Positions 54,534-63,135 of a DNA stretch of 64,000 nucleotides are shown here, one piece after another. The notes beneath the pieces are model-generated. The model was not told the DNA's origin, made no database searches, and was given only the letters and a program-made list of their open reading frames with translations. This DNA is from Gemmatimonadota bacterium (GTDB lineage: Bacteria; Gemmatimonadota; Gemmatimonadetes; Gemmatimonadales; Gemmatimonadaceae): positions 124,001 through 188,000 of the forward strand of contig JAIUOB010000003.1 in the NCBI GenBank assembly GCA_020161135.1. The letters are read 5' to 3'. The stretch's first letter is position 1. Every line of letters starts with the position of its first letter. A program made the translations under genes and the position numbers.

Positions 54534-55334
54534 TCAAAACATCGCCGCCGCCATCCGCCGCCGCGCGTCGCGCACGAGGTCCGGGTCGTCGAGACCGGCG
54601 AGCACCTCGAGCAGCGCATCGCGCGCCGAGTGGTCGGCGGTGTCCCGCTGTGCGCGCACGAGCGACAGCAGGGTGTCGATGCCGCGGGCGGCGTCACCCG
54701 CCAGCACCGCCTGCAGCGCCCCGGCCGTCTCGCCGTCACCGCCCGCGGTGGCCGCCGCCGCTCGTCGCGCGAGGGCGACATGCGCCCGGGCCCGCACGGC
54801 GCGTGCGTCGCCGTACTGGGGCGCGGGCAGGGCCTCGAGCACGCGGTGCGCCTCGTCCAGGGCGCCCGTCTCGACGAGCAGTTCGCCCAGGAGCAGCGAC
54901 ACCGCCGGACTGCCGCCGCCGCCGGCGATGGCGGCGCGCACCTCGGCCAGCCGTGCCTCGGGCGTGCTCCCCGTGAGGGTGAGGGGCGGACCCGCGGCGA
55001 TGCCGTGCTGGGTGAGGAACGCTCGAACCTGGCCTTCGGGGAGCGCCCCCACGAACGCGCCGATCTCCCGACCGTCGCGAAAGAGCCTCACCGCCGGGAT
55101 CGAACGAATCTGGTACTCGGTGGCGAGCTTCGGCTCTGCCTCCGTGTCGACCTTCGCGAGCACAAAGGCGCCGGCATACTCCGCCGCGAGGCGGTCGAGG
55201 ATCGGGCCGAGCGCGCGACACGGACCGCACCAGGCGGCCCAGAAGTCCACGAGCACCGGCACGTCGTGCGAGCGCGCCAGGACCGCCTCCGCGAAGGCGA
55301 CGGTCGTGACGGCGTGGCTGTCGGTCGTCGTCAT
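54534..55334 (-). CDS. Thioredoxin-domain protein with TPR-like tail (CnoX/YbbN-like)
   Basis: The N-terminal 110 residues are a thioredoxin fold with VLVDFWAAWCGPCRALGPIL, an intact CGPC active site, and the cis-Pro in RSIPAVRLF. The C-terminal 150 residues are helical repeats (SPAVSLLLGELLVETGALDE and DAARGIDTLLSLVRAQRDT). This two-part layout is that of CnoX (YbbN), a chaperone-redoxin that protects proteins from oxidative misfolding. The CGPC site suggests real redox activity, unlike E. coli CnoX. TAGCTT 7 nt before the ATG suggests a leaderless transcript. Confidence 0.88.
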   Translation of the reverse strand: MTTTDSHAVTTVAFAEAVLARSHDVPVLVDFWAAWCGPCRALGPILDRLAAEYAGAFVLAKVDTEAEPKLATEYQIRSIPAVRLFRDGREIGAFVGALPEGQVRAFLTQHGIAAGPPLTLTGSTPEARLAEVRAAIAGGGGSPAVSLLLGELLVETGALDEAHRVLEALPAPQYGDARAVRARAHVALARRAAAATAGGDGETAGALQAVLAGDAARGIDTLLSLVRAQRDTADHSARDALLEVLAGLDDPDLVRDARRRMAAAMF

Positions 55335-55341
55335 GCGGGGT

Positions 55342-55347
55342 AAGCTA
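55342..55347 (-). promoter_or_regulatory. Possible leaderless -10 element of the thioredoxin gene
   Basis: TAGCTT on the minus strand, 7 nt before the ATG at 55334, identical to the elements at 11232 and 14073. Confidence 0.45.
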
Positions 55348-55453
55348 TCGGCATGGCAACCCTTTCGCGGGTCATCCGATCCATGGAGGAAAGCACCCGC
55401 TGCCGGTCCGAGATCGGGGTGTCGTCCAACCGCTCACGCCACGCTGCCTGACG

Positions 55454-56566
55454 ATGATCACCCTCTGCCTGCATCGCCTCCGGCGAACGACCCTCGTGCG
55501 GCGCCACAGCGTCTCGCACGCGAGCGGCACCGTGCGAGCGGTCGCATGCAGCGCCGGGGCGTTGCTCGCGATGCTCATGCTCACCAGCAGCGCCACTGCG
55601 CAGGCCGTGCGCGGCATCGATCCGGCGCAGGTGCCCCCGGGCCTCATCGCCGGCATCGTCGAGGATTCGCTGGGCAACCCGGTCGAGGACGCCCTCGTCA
55701 CGCTCTACGAACTGCGGCGGCAGGCGCGCACACGCGCGGATGGCAGCTTTCGCTTCGACAGTGTGAAGAACGGCACCTACCGCGTCGGCGCGCGCAAGCT
55801 CGGCTACATCGGCGCGGGCGCCTCCGTCACGGTGGGGCGCACGGGGGGCTGGGCGGGACTCCGGCTCATTCCCGTGACCACGACCCTCGCGCCCATGGTC
55901 ACCGAAGCGGATGCGATGGGACTGAGTGGCGTGATCGGCGACACGGCGTGGCGCGCCTTGGGCGGCGTCACGGTGTATGTGATGGCCACCCAGCACCGCG
56001 TCGAGACCGACTCGCTGGGCCAGTTCGCGATCCCTCTCGCACCGGGGCGCTACATGGTTCGACTCGAGAAGTCGGGATACGCCGGACAGGCCATCGGCGT
56101 GCTCGTGCCTGAGCGGGGCGGACGCAAGCTCGCGGCGTGGCTGGCGCCGGTCGACGGCACCGACGCGCGCGAGATCATCCGGCAACGCAACCTCTTCGAC
56201 CTCGACCAGCGCCTGCAGCGCGCGTCGGTCGTGCGACTCCAGACGTTCGCCCGTGAGGAACTCATGCGCACGGGCGCCGTGGACGCGGCGGTGGCCGCCG
56301 CCCGAGCGACGGTCCAGCGCTACGATCCCTTCGCGTGCGCGGTGCTGGATGGCGGGCCCGCCTGGGCGCCGCTCTGGTCCATCGGGGTCGACGAGATCGA
56401 ATTCATGGAGGCGAACATTCCCATCCCGCAGCGTCCCAAGAATCCCGTCACCAGCCTGCGGGGCATGCAGTCGATGAACAACTCCTCGGGGTCCATGCGC
56501 GATGCGCAGGCGTTGGGGGTCGGCTCGGGGGCCTCGTGCAGCTACGGCATATGGTTGCGCAAGTGA
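55454..56566 (+). CDS. Secreted CarboxypepD_reg protein with plug-like C-terminus, copy 1
   Basis: A signal peptide ends near SSATAQAV. Two Ig-like carboxypeptidase-regulatory domains follow: LIAGIVEDSLGNPVEDALVT and LSGVIGDTAWRALGGVTVYV. The last 120 residues (FAREELMRTGAVDAAVAAAR, CAVLDGG, WSIGVDEIEFMEANIPIP, ending CSYGIWLRK) resemble the plug domain of TonB receptors, whose usual barrel is absent. The product has 370 residues. The next gene is a paralogue, starting on the last base of this one's stop. Confidence 0.72.
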   Translation: MITLCLHRLRRTTLVRRHSVSHASGTVRAVACSAGALLAMLMLTSSATAQAVRGIDPAQVPPGLIAGIVEDSLGNPVEDALVTLYELRRQARTRADGSFRFDSVKNGTYRVGARKLGYIGAGASVTVGRTGGWAGLRLIPVTTTLAPMVTEADAMGLSGVIGDTAWRALGGVTVYVMATQHRVETDSLGQFAIPLAPGRYMVRLEKSGYAGQAIGVLVPERGGRKLAAWLAPVDGTDAREIIRQRNLFDLDQRLQRASVVRLQTFAREELMRTGAVDAAVAAARATVQRYDPFACAVLDGGPAWAPLWSIGVDEIEFMEANIPIPQRPKNPVTSLRGMQSMNNSSGSMRDAQALGVGSGASCSYGIWLRK

Positions 56567-57534
56567 TGTCACGAGCCCTGCGCGCCGTCGCGCTCGTGTG
56601 CATGGCGTGGCTCGCGCCGTCGGTCGCGCGCGCGCAGGGCGGGCGTGACGCGCTCCCGCCGGCCGCCGCCGGCACACTCGCCGGACTCGTCGTCGACAGC
56701 GCCGGCGTGCCGGTTGCCGACATCGCGGTGTACCTCTTCGAACTGCGACGGCAGGAGCGCACCGATGCGCGTGGATGGTTTCGCTTTGCCGACGTGCCCA
56801 AGGGCAAGTACACACTCACAGCACGCTCGCTGGGATTCCTCGGCGCGACCGAACGCGTCGATGTGAAGGCCCAGGGCGGTGTCGTGCGCCTGCGCATCGC
56901 GCGCCTCGACCGCGCCCTGCCGGCCGTCATCACCGTCGCATCACGCGGTGGCCTGAGTGGCGTGGTGGCGGACACCGCGCTCCGCGCCCTGCGCGATGTG
57001 AGCGTGAAGGTGCTCGGGACGGGGCTCACCGCCCGCACCGACTCGGCGGGTCGATTCTACCTTGCCGCCAAGCCGGGCCGGTATCTGCTGCGTGTCGAGC
57101 GCGAGGGCTTCACGCGGCAGCTCATCGGCGTGAGCGTCCCGGAGGGGGAGGGGCGTGAGGTGGCCGTGTGGCTCGACCCGGCGGAAGGGCGTGAGAATCC
57201 GCTCATCAGCGCCAACCTGTTCGAGTTCGAGCAGCGACGCATCCGGGGGCGGGCGGTGAGCTACAACGCCTTCAGCCGCGACGAGCTCATGGCGAGCGGT
57301 GCCACCGACCTCATGCAGGGCATCGCCCGCGTCACGGCGCAGCGCCCGAACTTCATGAGCTGCGCCTATCTCGATGGGGGCCCGGGCTTCGCGCCGCTCT
57401 GGTCGATCGGGGTCGGCGAAGTGGAGTTCGTGGAGACGATGGTCCCTGACAATCGGGGCGGCGTCGCGGATATTCTCGGGCGTGCCACGAACTCCCGCGC
57501 GAACTGCGCGGTCAACGTGTGGCTCCGTCGCTGA
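56566..57534 (+). CDS. Secreted CarboxypepD_reg protein with plug-like C-terminus, copy 2
   Basis: The ATG at 56566 shares its A with the preceding TGA. The signal peptide ends near PSVARAQG. Domain order is the same as in copy 1: LAGLVVDSAGVPVADIAVYL, LSGVVADTALRALRDVSVKV, then FSRDELMASGATDLMQGIAR, CAYLDGG, WSIGVGEVEFVETMVPD and the end CAVNVWLRR. The 322-residue protein arose by tandem duplication. Both copies have lost or never had a barrel and may be surface or periplasmic ligand-binding proteins. Confidence 0.72.
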   Translation: MSRALRAVALVCMAWLAPSVARAQGGRDALPPAAAGTLAGLVVDSAGVPVADIAVYLFELRRQERTDARGWFRFADVPKGKYTLTARSLGFLGATERVDVKAQGGVVRLRIARLDRALPAVITVASRGGLSGVVADTALRALRDVSVKVLGTGLTARTDSAGRFYLAAKPGRYLLRVEREGFTRQLIGVSVPEGEGREVAVWLDPAEGRENPLISANLFEFEQRRIRGRAVSYNAFSRDELMASGATDLMQGIARVTAQRPNFMSCAYLDGGPGFAPLWSIGVGEVEFVETMVPDNRGGVADILGRATNSRANCAVNVWLRR

Positions 57535-57579
57535 GCGCGTGAGGCGCGTCGGCGTCGGACCCGCCTCGCCCCGCCGCCG

Positions 57580-59217
57580 ATGATCGTCTCGCCCTCCGTC
57601 GCTGCGCGCCGCTCGCCCGATCGACGCCCGCCCACGCTCGACACGCGCGCCGTCACGGGCAGCCGGGTGCTGGCGGCGCTCGTCACCTCGCTGACGCTGA
57701 CGCTGACGCTGACGCTGGGCGCACCGGCGCTGCGCGCACAGGCGCCCGGACGTGGGGCGCCTCCCCGCGACGTGCCCGCCGCACTCGCGCTCGTGAAAGA
57801 GTCCGACCTGCATCGCGACCTCTTCGCGCTGGCGGGCAGTGCCATGCGCGGCCGGGAAGCGGGGACGCCCGATGAGATGCGTGCGTCGGTGTGGATTGCG
57901 GACCAGCTCCGCGCCATCGGCGTGAAGCCCATGGGCGACGACGGCAGCTACTTCCAGTGGTGGAACATGATCCGGACGCGTGTCTCGACGGTGTCGAGCA
58001 GCGCGTCGCTCGGCGCGGATACGTTGGCGCTGTGGCGGGACATCGTGCCGTTGGGCAACACCGCGGCCGACGTCGACGGCGCGGTGCTGTGGCTCGACAA
58101 CGCGGCCGACACGAGCGTGAACGTGCGCGGACGCGTGGTCGCGCTGCGCGTGGTGCGCCCCGACCCCGCCGCCATCCGCACCACGGTCAACTCCGTCGAG
58201 GTGCGCTACGCGAACGCCGCCATCACGGCCAGCACACAGGGGCTCGCGCGCCGCGGCGCGGCGGCCGTGCTGCTCGTGGCCGACTCGATCACCGACGTCG
58301 CGTTCGACGGACTCGCGGTGCTGCGCGCGCGTGGCACGTACGATGTCGATCGAGCCGCACCGCGCTTCGCCAACCAGGCGCCGCGCGTCTCGGCGCCTCC
58401 GGCCGCACGCGTCGCGCCCATGCCCAGCTTCCTCGTGCGTGGCAGCCGCGCTGCGCAACTCCGCGCGGCCCCGCGCCTGCGCGTGCAGGTGCGCCTCGAG
58501 CGCTTCGAGACGCCCTCGGTGAACATCGTCGGCATGGTGCGCGGCACCGATCCCCGGCTGCGCGATGAGTATGTGCTCTTCAGCTCGCACCAGGATCACG
58601 ACGGCGTGCGTTACGCCATCGACGGCGACTCGGTGTGGGCGGGCGCCGACGACAACGGCTCGGTGAGCGTCGCGCTGCTTGCCGCCGCCCGGGCCTTCGT
58701 GAAGCAGCCGGGCAAGCGCTCGGTGCTGTTCGTGTATCACGGTGCCGAGGAGCGCGGACTGCTGGGCTCGCGGTGGCATGCGGCGCATCCCGTGGTACCG
58801 CTCAGCAAGATTGTCGCGGTGCTCAACGGCGACATGATCGGACGCAATCATCCGGACACCGCCACGCTCCTCGGCGTGCAGCCACCGCACCGCAACTCGA
58901 GCGATCTCGTCGCGCATGCGCTCCGCGCGAACCAGCTCACCGGGCGCTTCGTGCTCGACTCGCTCTGGGATCGCCCCACGCATCCGGAAGGGTGGTACTT
59001 CCGCAGCGACCACGTGCCCTACGCGCGCCTCGAGGTTCCGGCGGTGATGTTCTCCACCAACCTGCACCCGGACTACCACACGCCGCGCGACAAGCCGGAG
59101 CGCATCGACTACCCCAAGCTCACGCGCATGGCACAGTGGATGTACCTCACCGGGTGGTTCGTCGCCAACGCGCCGCAGCGCCCCCGCATCGACCCGGGAT
59201 TCAAGCTCGAACGCTGA
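57580..59217 (+). CDS. Secreted M28-family metallopeptidase
   Basis: A signal peptide contains a run of Leu-Thr units (from a 6-bp tandem repeat at 57691-57714) and ends near LRAQAPG. The 545-residue protein has a PA-type insert domain in the middle and the M28 zinc set: SSHQDHDG, GADDNGS, HGAEERGLLGS, NGDMIG and, near the end, YHTPRDK. M28 enzymes are zinc aminopeptidases acting outside the cytoplasm. The two zinc ligands in the first motif read H-x-D as expected. Confidence 0.9.
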   Translation: MIVSPSVAARRSPDRRPPTLDTRAVTGSRVLAALVTSLTLTLTLTLGAPALRAQAPGRGAPPRDVPAALALVKESDLHRDLFALAGSAMRGREAGTPDEMRASVWIADQLRAIGVKPMGDDGSYFQWWNMIRTRVSTVSSSASLGADTLALWRDIVPLGNTAADVDGAVLWLDNAADTSVNVRGRVVALRVVRPDPAAIRTTVNSVEVRYANAAITASTQGLARRGAAAVLLVADSITDVAFDGLAVLRARGTYDVDRAAPRFANQAPRVSAPPAARVAPMPSFLVRGSRAAQLRAAPRLRVQVRLERFETPSVNIVGMVRGTDPRLRDEYVLFSSHQDHDGVRYAIDGDSVWAGADDNGSVSVALLAAARAFVKQPGKRSVLFVYHGAEERGLLGSRWHAAHPVVPLSKIVAVLNGDMIGRNHPDTATLLGVQPPHRNSSDLVAHALRANQLTGRFVLDSLWDRPTHPEGWYFRSDHVPYARLEVPAVMFSTNLHPDYHTPRDKPERIDYPKLTRMAQWMYLTGWFVANAPQRPRIDPGFKLER

Positions 59218-59229
59218 CGCGTGGTGCGG

Positions 59230-61197
59230 TCAGGGCGCCTCGACGATCTCGAGCGCGCCCTTGACCGGCCCCGCAACCCGCTGCGTCCGTCCCGAGGGCC
59301 AACGCACCTCGATCGACTCAGCCGCGTCGGCGGTGTCGAGCCCGAACCAGAGCGGCAGGTCGCTGTGCGACAGATAGCCGCTCTGCCCGGTGTGGGCACG
59401 CACGAGGCGTCGTCCTCCCGGCAGCGTGACGGTGACCACGGCGCCGAGCCCCATGCGGTTGGAGGCGGTGCCACGCAGCCGCACCGACAGCCAGTGCAGC
59501 GCCCGACGTTCCGACAGGTCGGAGAGCAGCACCTGCGGCACCGTGTTGAACTCGTTGGTCACGACATCGAGGTCGCCGTCGCCGTCGATGTCGAACACGA
59601 CGCTCGCGCGGGAACCCTTGGCGCCCACCATCGTCGCCTTGCCCTGTGCGTCCACGGTGCATCCGCGAGCCGACGCCCCACCCTGAAGACACGCGTCGCA
59701 CATCGGCTGCGCGCGATCGGCCCCCGTCGGACCACACGCGGCCGTGAACCAGACCTGCTCGGTCGCGCCGTGGCGACGCGGTTCGACGCCCAACGCGAAG
59801 GCGGCCTGCAGGAATCGCTTGCCGCTGCCGTTCAACAGCAGGTCGTTGGGCTGATAGGGATACGGAAAGTTCATGCTCGCCGTCACGAACAGGTCTTCCC
59901 ATCCATCGCCGTTGAGATCGGCGGCGCTGGCGCCCCACGGCCAGTACGTCTCCGCGTTCCAGCGCGTGGCCGACTCCTCGTACCGGTCGTCGCGGCGCAC
60001 GAACAACGCATTGCCGAGGATCAGGCGGCTCGTATCCGGCCCCAGCAGGTGCGCATCGATGTGTGACGCATTCGCGCGCAGCGTCTTGCTGGTGAAGTCG
60101 CCCGGGTCGTAGGTGTCGATCATGTCCGAGTGCATGTCGGTCACGAACAGGTCCAGCTGCCCGTCGCCGTCCACGTCCAGCGTCGCGAGCCCCATCGCCC
60201 CGAACGGGGTGCGGGGGAACCACCGCGCCGTCTCGTCGACGAAGCGCGTGCCTCCGACATTGCGCCACAGCTTGTCCGGCCCCTGCATGCTGGCGACGTA
60301 CAGGTCGGGACGTCCGTCGCCATCGACATCGAGCACCGTCGCGTCGCCATTCCAGCCCCGATCGATGAGCCCCGTCGCCGCCGACACCTCCGCGAAGCGC
60401 CCGTCGCCCAGGTTCCGGTAGAGCAGGCTCGACTCGGCGCGATCCGGATGCAGGTGGCCATGAAACGCGTCGGTGAGGCCGACGTATGCGCCGCCGCGTC
60501 CGGTGTCATTGGCGGTGTAACGCCCCACATTCGCGACGAACAGGTCGAGACGCCCGTCGTTGTCGTAGTCGAAGAACACGGCGCCCGACGAATGTCCGAC
60601 ATACCCGACCCCCGCCTGGGCCGTGATGTCGCGGAAGCGCCCCCCCTCGTTGCGGAACAGCTGATTGCCGTGCCGCACGGTCGTCAGGAACAGGTCCGGG
60701 CGGCCATCGTTGTCGATGTCGCCCACCGCGCACGACACGCCGATGCGGTCGGTCGCACCGAGCCCCGCCGAATCGGTGACATCGGCGAATCGGCCGCCAC
60801 CTACATTGCGGTACAGCGCGTTGCGTCCGCGCTGGGTCACGAAGAACAGATCCGTCCGTCCGTCCGTGTCGGCGTCGAGCGCGCACAGCCCCGTGCCGTG
60901 ATCGTAGTGCACCGCCTTGTAGGTCAGGCCGGCATCATCGACAATCTGGTGCGTGAAGGTGATCCCGCTCTCCGGCTGGCGATCGCGAAACCGGAAGCTG
61001 GTGAAGGTCTGCGCCGTCCCCGCCAAGAGGCGCTCCTCGGTGACGCGAGTCCGCATCCATTCGGGTGTACTGTCGACGGCTGCAGCGGTGGGGCGGTCGG
61101 TGGTGCCGGATGGCGAGCAGGCCAGGGCGCCGGCGGTGAGGACAAGACAGAGGGCGGCGGAACGCGGAAGGAAACGGTGATGCAGGACGCAGGACAT
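59230..61197 (-). CDS. FG-GAP/VCBS-repeat lipoprotein with ASPIC/UnbV domain
   Basis: I chose MSCVLHHRFLPRSAALCLVL with lipobox ALAC; the longer frame lacks a signal. The 655-residue product has repeated calcium-type blades, each with a D-x-D-x-D-G core: LDADTDGRTDLFF, GDIDNDGRPDLFLT, FDYDNDGRLDLFVA, LDVDGDGRPDLYVA, LDVDGDGQLDLFVT and FDIDGDGDLDVV. The C-terminus (GLGAVVTVTLPGGRRLVRAH, then SIEVRWPSGRTQRV) is an ASPIC/UnbV domain. Such proteins form beta propellers on the cell surface; the ligand is unknown. Convergent with the peptidase gene. Confidence 0.85.
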   Translation of the reverse strand: MSCVLHHRFLPRSAALCLVLTAGALACSPSGTTDRPTAAAVDSTPEWMRTRVTEERLLAGTAQTFTSFRFRDRQPESGITFTHQIVDDAGLTYKAVHYDHGTGLCALDADTDGRTDLFFVTQRGRNALYRNVGGGRFADVTDSAGLGATDRIGVSCAVGDIDNDGRPDLFLTTVRHGNQLFRNEGGRFRDITAQAGVGYVGHSSGAVFFDYDNDGRLDLFVANVGRYTANDTGRGGAYVGLTDAFHGHLHPDRAESSLLYRNLGDGRFAEVSAATGLIDRGWNGDATVLDVDGDGRPDLYVASMQGPDKLWRNVGGTRFVDETARWFPRTPFGAMGLATLDVDGDGQLDLFVTDMHSDMIDTYDPGDFTSKTLRANASHIDAHLLGPDTSRLILGNALFVRRDDRYEESATRWNAETYWPWGASAADLNGDGWEDLFVTASMNFPYPYQPNDLLLNGSGKRFLQAAFALGVEPRRHGATEQVWFTAACGPTGADRAQPMCDACLQGGASARGCTVDAQGKATMVGAKGSRASVVFDIDGDGDLDVVTNEFNTVPQVLLSDLSERRALHWLSVRLRGTASNRMGLGAVVTVTLPGGRRLVRAHTGQSGYLSHSDLPLWFGLDTADAAESIEVRWPSGRTQRVAGPVKGALEIVEAP

Positions 61198-61360
61198 TGC
61201 CACGGGAACGGGGAGTCGTCGGCGCGACGGGGTACGCAGGGGGACGGGACACAACGGGACGGTGACCGTTTGCGTTGGACTAGTACCCCTGTCATTTTCC
61301 GCGATGCGACTCGTCCCCATCCCGGTCGCTTCGTACCGTCATATCTCCGGAGGAAGTTCG

Positions 61361-61771
61361 ATGCAGCGTTCTCTGCGGCGCGTGATCGCCCCCACCCTGG
61401 CTCTCGCGGGGCTCGCGCTCGCCACTACCGTTGCCGCGGCCCACACGGGTCAGCCCAAGCCGAACGTGAGCGCCGAAGCCGAGCGCACGCCGCAGGGCGC
61501 GAAGATCACGGTGCGCGGCAAGAACTGGCCGGCCAAGGCCCGCATCAAGCTCACGGCAACGCGCGCCCCCGGCACGCGCAATCCGCAGGACTTCGGCATG
61601 ATCGACGCCGACGACAAGGGCGAGGTGCGCTTCTCGGTGGTCAAGCAGTGCACGACCAACCGCATGGAAGACGCCGAACTCGATCCCGTGACGTTCACGG
61701 CCACCGATTCGGCCACGGGGGTCAAGGCGACCTCGGCCAAGGTCAATGGAGGCGGGTGGGTTTGCCAGTGA
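61361..61771 (+). CDS. Small secreted protein
   Basis: GGAGGA precedes the ATG at 61361. The signal peptide ends TVAAAHTG. The mature 110 residues look like a single Ig-like strand domain (GAKITVRGKNWPAKARIKLT), with two cysteines (VKQCTTN and GGWVCQ at the very end) able to form a disulfide. No function is recognised. Confidence 0.65.
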   Translation: MQRSLRRVIAPTLALAGLALATTVAAAHTGQPKPNVSAEAERTPQGAKITVRGKNWPAKARIKLTATRAPGTRNPQDFGMIDADDKGEVRFSVVKQCTTNRMEDAELDPVTFTATDSATGVKATSAKVNGGGWVCQ

Positions 61772-61864
61772 TGCGCGGCTGACGCATCGTTGGCACGTCC
61801 GGATCGCGGCGTCGTCCTCACGGATGACGCCGCGATCGCACATCCAGAGCCACCGAGAGCGCGC

Positions 61865-63082
61865 ATGTTCGTCGTGTTCGTGTGTCCCCAGTTTTCGCCG
61901 GCCGCCACCCAGATGATCGAGGCCGCACTGGCGCTCCCGCACGTCCGCCTCGGCGTCATCGCCACGCAGCCGCGCGAGGCGCTGGCCCCGCACCTCGCGG
62001 CGCGCCTGCTCGATCACTGGCGGGTCGAGGACATCACCGACGCGGCGCAGCTCGAATGGGCCGTGCGCTCGCTCGGTGCGCGACAGGGGGCCGTCAGCCG
62101 GTGCTTCGCCGCCTTCGAGCAGGCCCAGTGGCCCCTGGCCATGGTGCGCGAGCGCCTGGGCATCCCGGGCCTCCCCGCCGACGCCGCGCGCAACTTCCGC
62201 GACAAGGCGCGCATGAAGGACGTGCTGCGCGACGCCGACGTGCCGGTCGCGCGACACCGGCTGGTGGGTACGCTCGACGACGCGCAGCGCTTCGTCGCCG
62301 AGGTGGGCTTTCCGGTGGTGCTCAAGCCGCCCGCCGGCGCCGGCGCGCGTGCCACTGAACGGGTCGCCAGCGCGGCCGAGCTGGTCGACGCCATCGCGCG
62401 TCACGCGCCCACACCGGCCGCGCCCATGCTGTGCGAGGAGTTCCTGCGTGGCACCGAGCACTCCATCGAGACGGTGAGCATCGAGGGGCGCGCGGTCTGG
62501 CATTCCATCACGCGCTACGCCCCCACGCCGCTCGAGGTCCTCGAACAGCCGTGGATCCAGTGGACCGTGCTCCTCCCGCGCGAGATCGACGACCCCGCCT
62601 ACGACGACATTCGCGCCACGGCGGAGCATGCCCTCACTGCGCTGGGCATGACCACCGGCGTGTCGCACTGCGAGTGGTTCCGCCGCACCGATGGATCGGT
62701 GGCCGTGAGCGAGATCGCCGCGCGTCCGCCGGGCGCCAACATGACCACCATGATCTCGCGCGCCAATGACGTCGACTTCGTGCAGGCCTGGGTGCGCCTC
62801 ATGATCGACGGCATCTTCGTGCCGCCCACCCGCCGCTATGCGGTGGGCACGGCCTACCTGCGCGGTCAGGGGCAGGGCGTGGTGCGGGGCATCGAGGGGC
62901 TCGAGGCGGTCGAGCGCGACCTGGGAAGCCTGCTCTGCGATCGGCGCCTCCCGCGCATCGGCCAGCCGCCCACGGGCAGCTACGAAGGCGAGGGGTTCCT
63001 GATGGTGCGCCACCCGGACACCGCAGTGGTGGAATCGGCGCTCGCGCGTATCATCTCCACCGTGCGCGTCCGTCTCGGCTGA
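61865..63082 (+). CDS. ATP-grasp enzyme, copy 1
   Basis: I chose the ATG at 61865 (MFVVFVCPQFSPAATQ); the frame is open to 61790. The 405-residue protein has the N-terminal Rossmann-like part, RDKARMKDVLRDADVPVARH, the ATP-binding FPVVLKPPAGAGARAT, CEEFLRGTEHSIETV and the metal-binding SEIAARPPGANMTTMI. These enzymes join a carboxylate to an amine, thiol or other nucleophile with ATP. The substrate is unknown. The neighbour is a second enzyme of the type. Confidence 0.82.
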   Translation: MFVVFVCPQFSPAATQMIEAALALPHVRLGVIATQPREALAPHLAARLLDHWRVEDITDAAQLEWAVRSLGARQGAVSRCFAAFEQAQWPLAMVRERLGIPGLPADAARNFRDKARMKDVLRDADVPVARHRLVGTLDDAQRFVAEVGFPVVLKPPAGAGARATERVASAAELVDAIARHAPTPAAPMLCEEFLRGTEHSIETVSIEGRAVWHSITRYAPTPLEVLEQPWIQWTVLLPREIDDPAYDDIRATAEHALTALGMTTGVSHCEWFRRTDGSVAVSEIAARPPGANMTTMISRANDVDFVQAWVRLMIDGIFVPPTRRYAVGTAYLRGQGQGVVRGIEGLEAVERDLGSLLCDRRLPRIGQPPTGSYEGEGFLMVRHPDTAVVESALARIISTVRVRLG

Positions 63083-63135
63083 CGGCCGCGCGTCGGCGTT
63101 CGTCGTCCCCGCCTCCCACGATCGACCCCCGCCTC

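Noticed and set aside
56941..59079. 712-codon minus-strand frame opposite the M28 peptidase
   Set aside because: Composition is that of a GC-rich shadow; the plus strand carries all peptidase motifs.
60130..61782. 550-codon plus-strand frame opposite the FG-GAP lipoprotein
   Set aside because: Arg/Val/His-rich shadow without motifs; the minus strand has the D-x-D-x-D-G blades.
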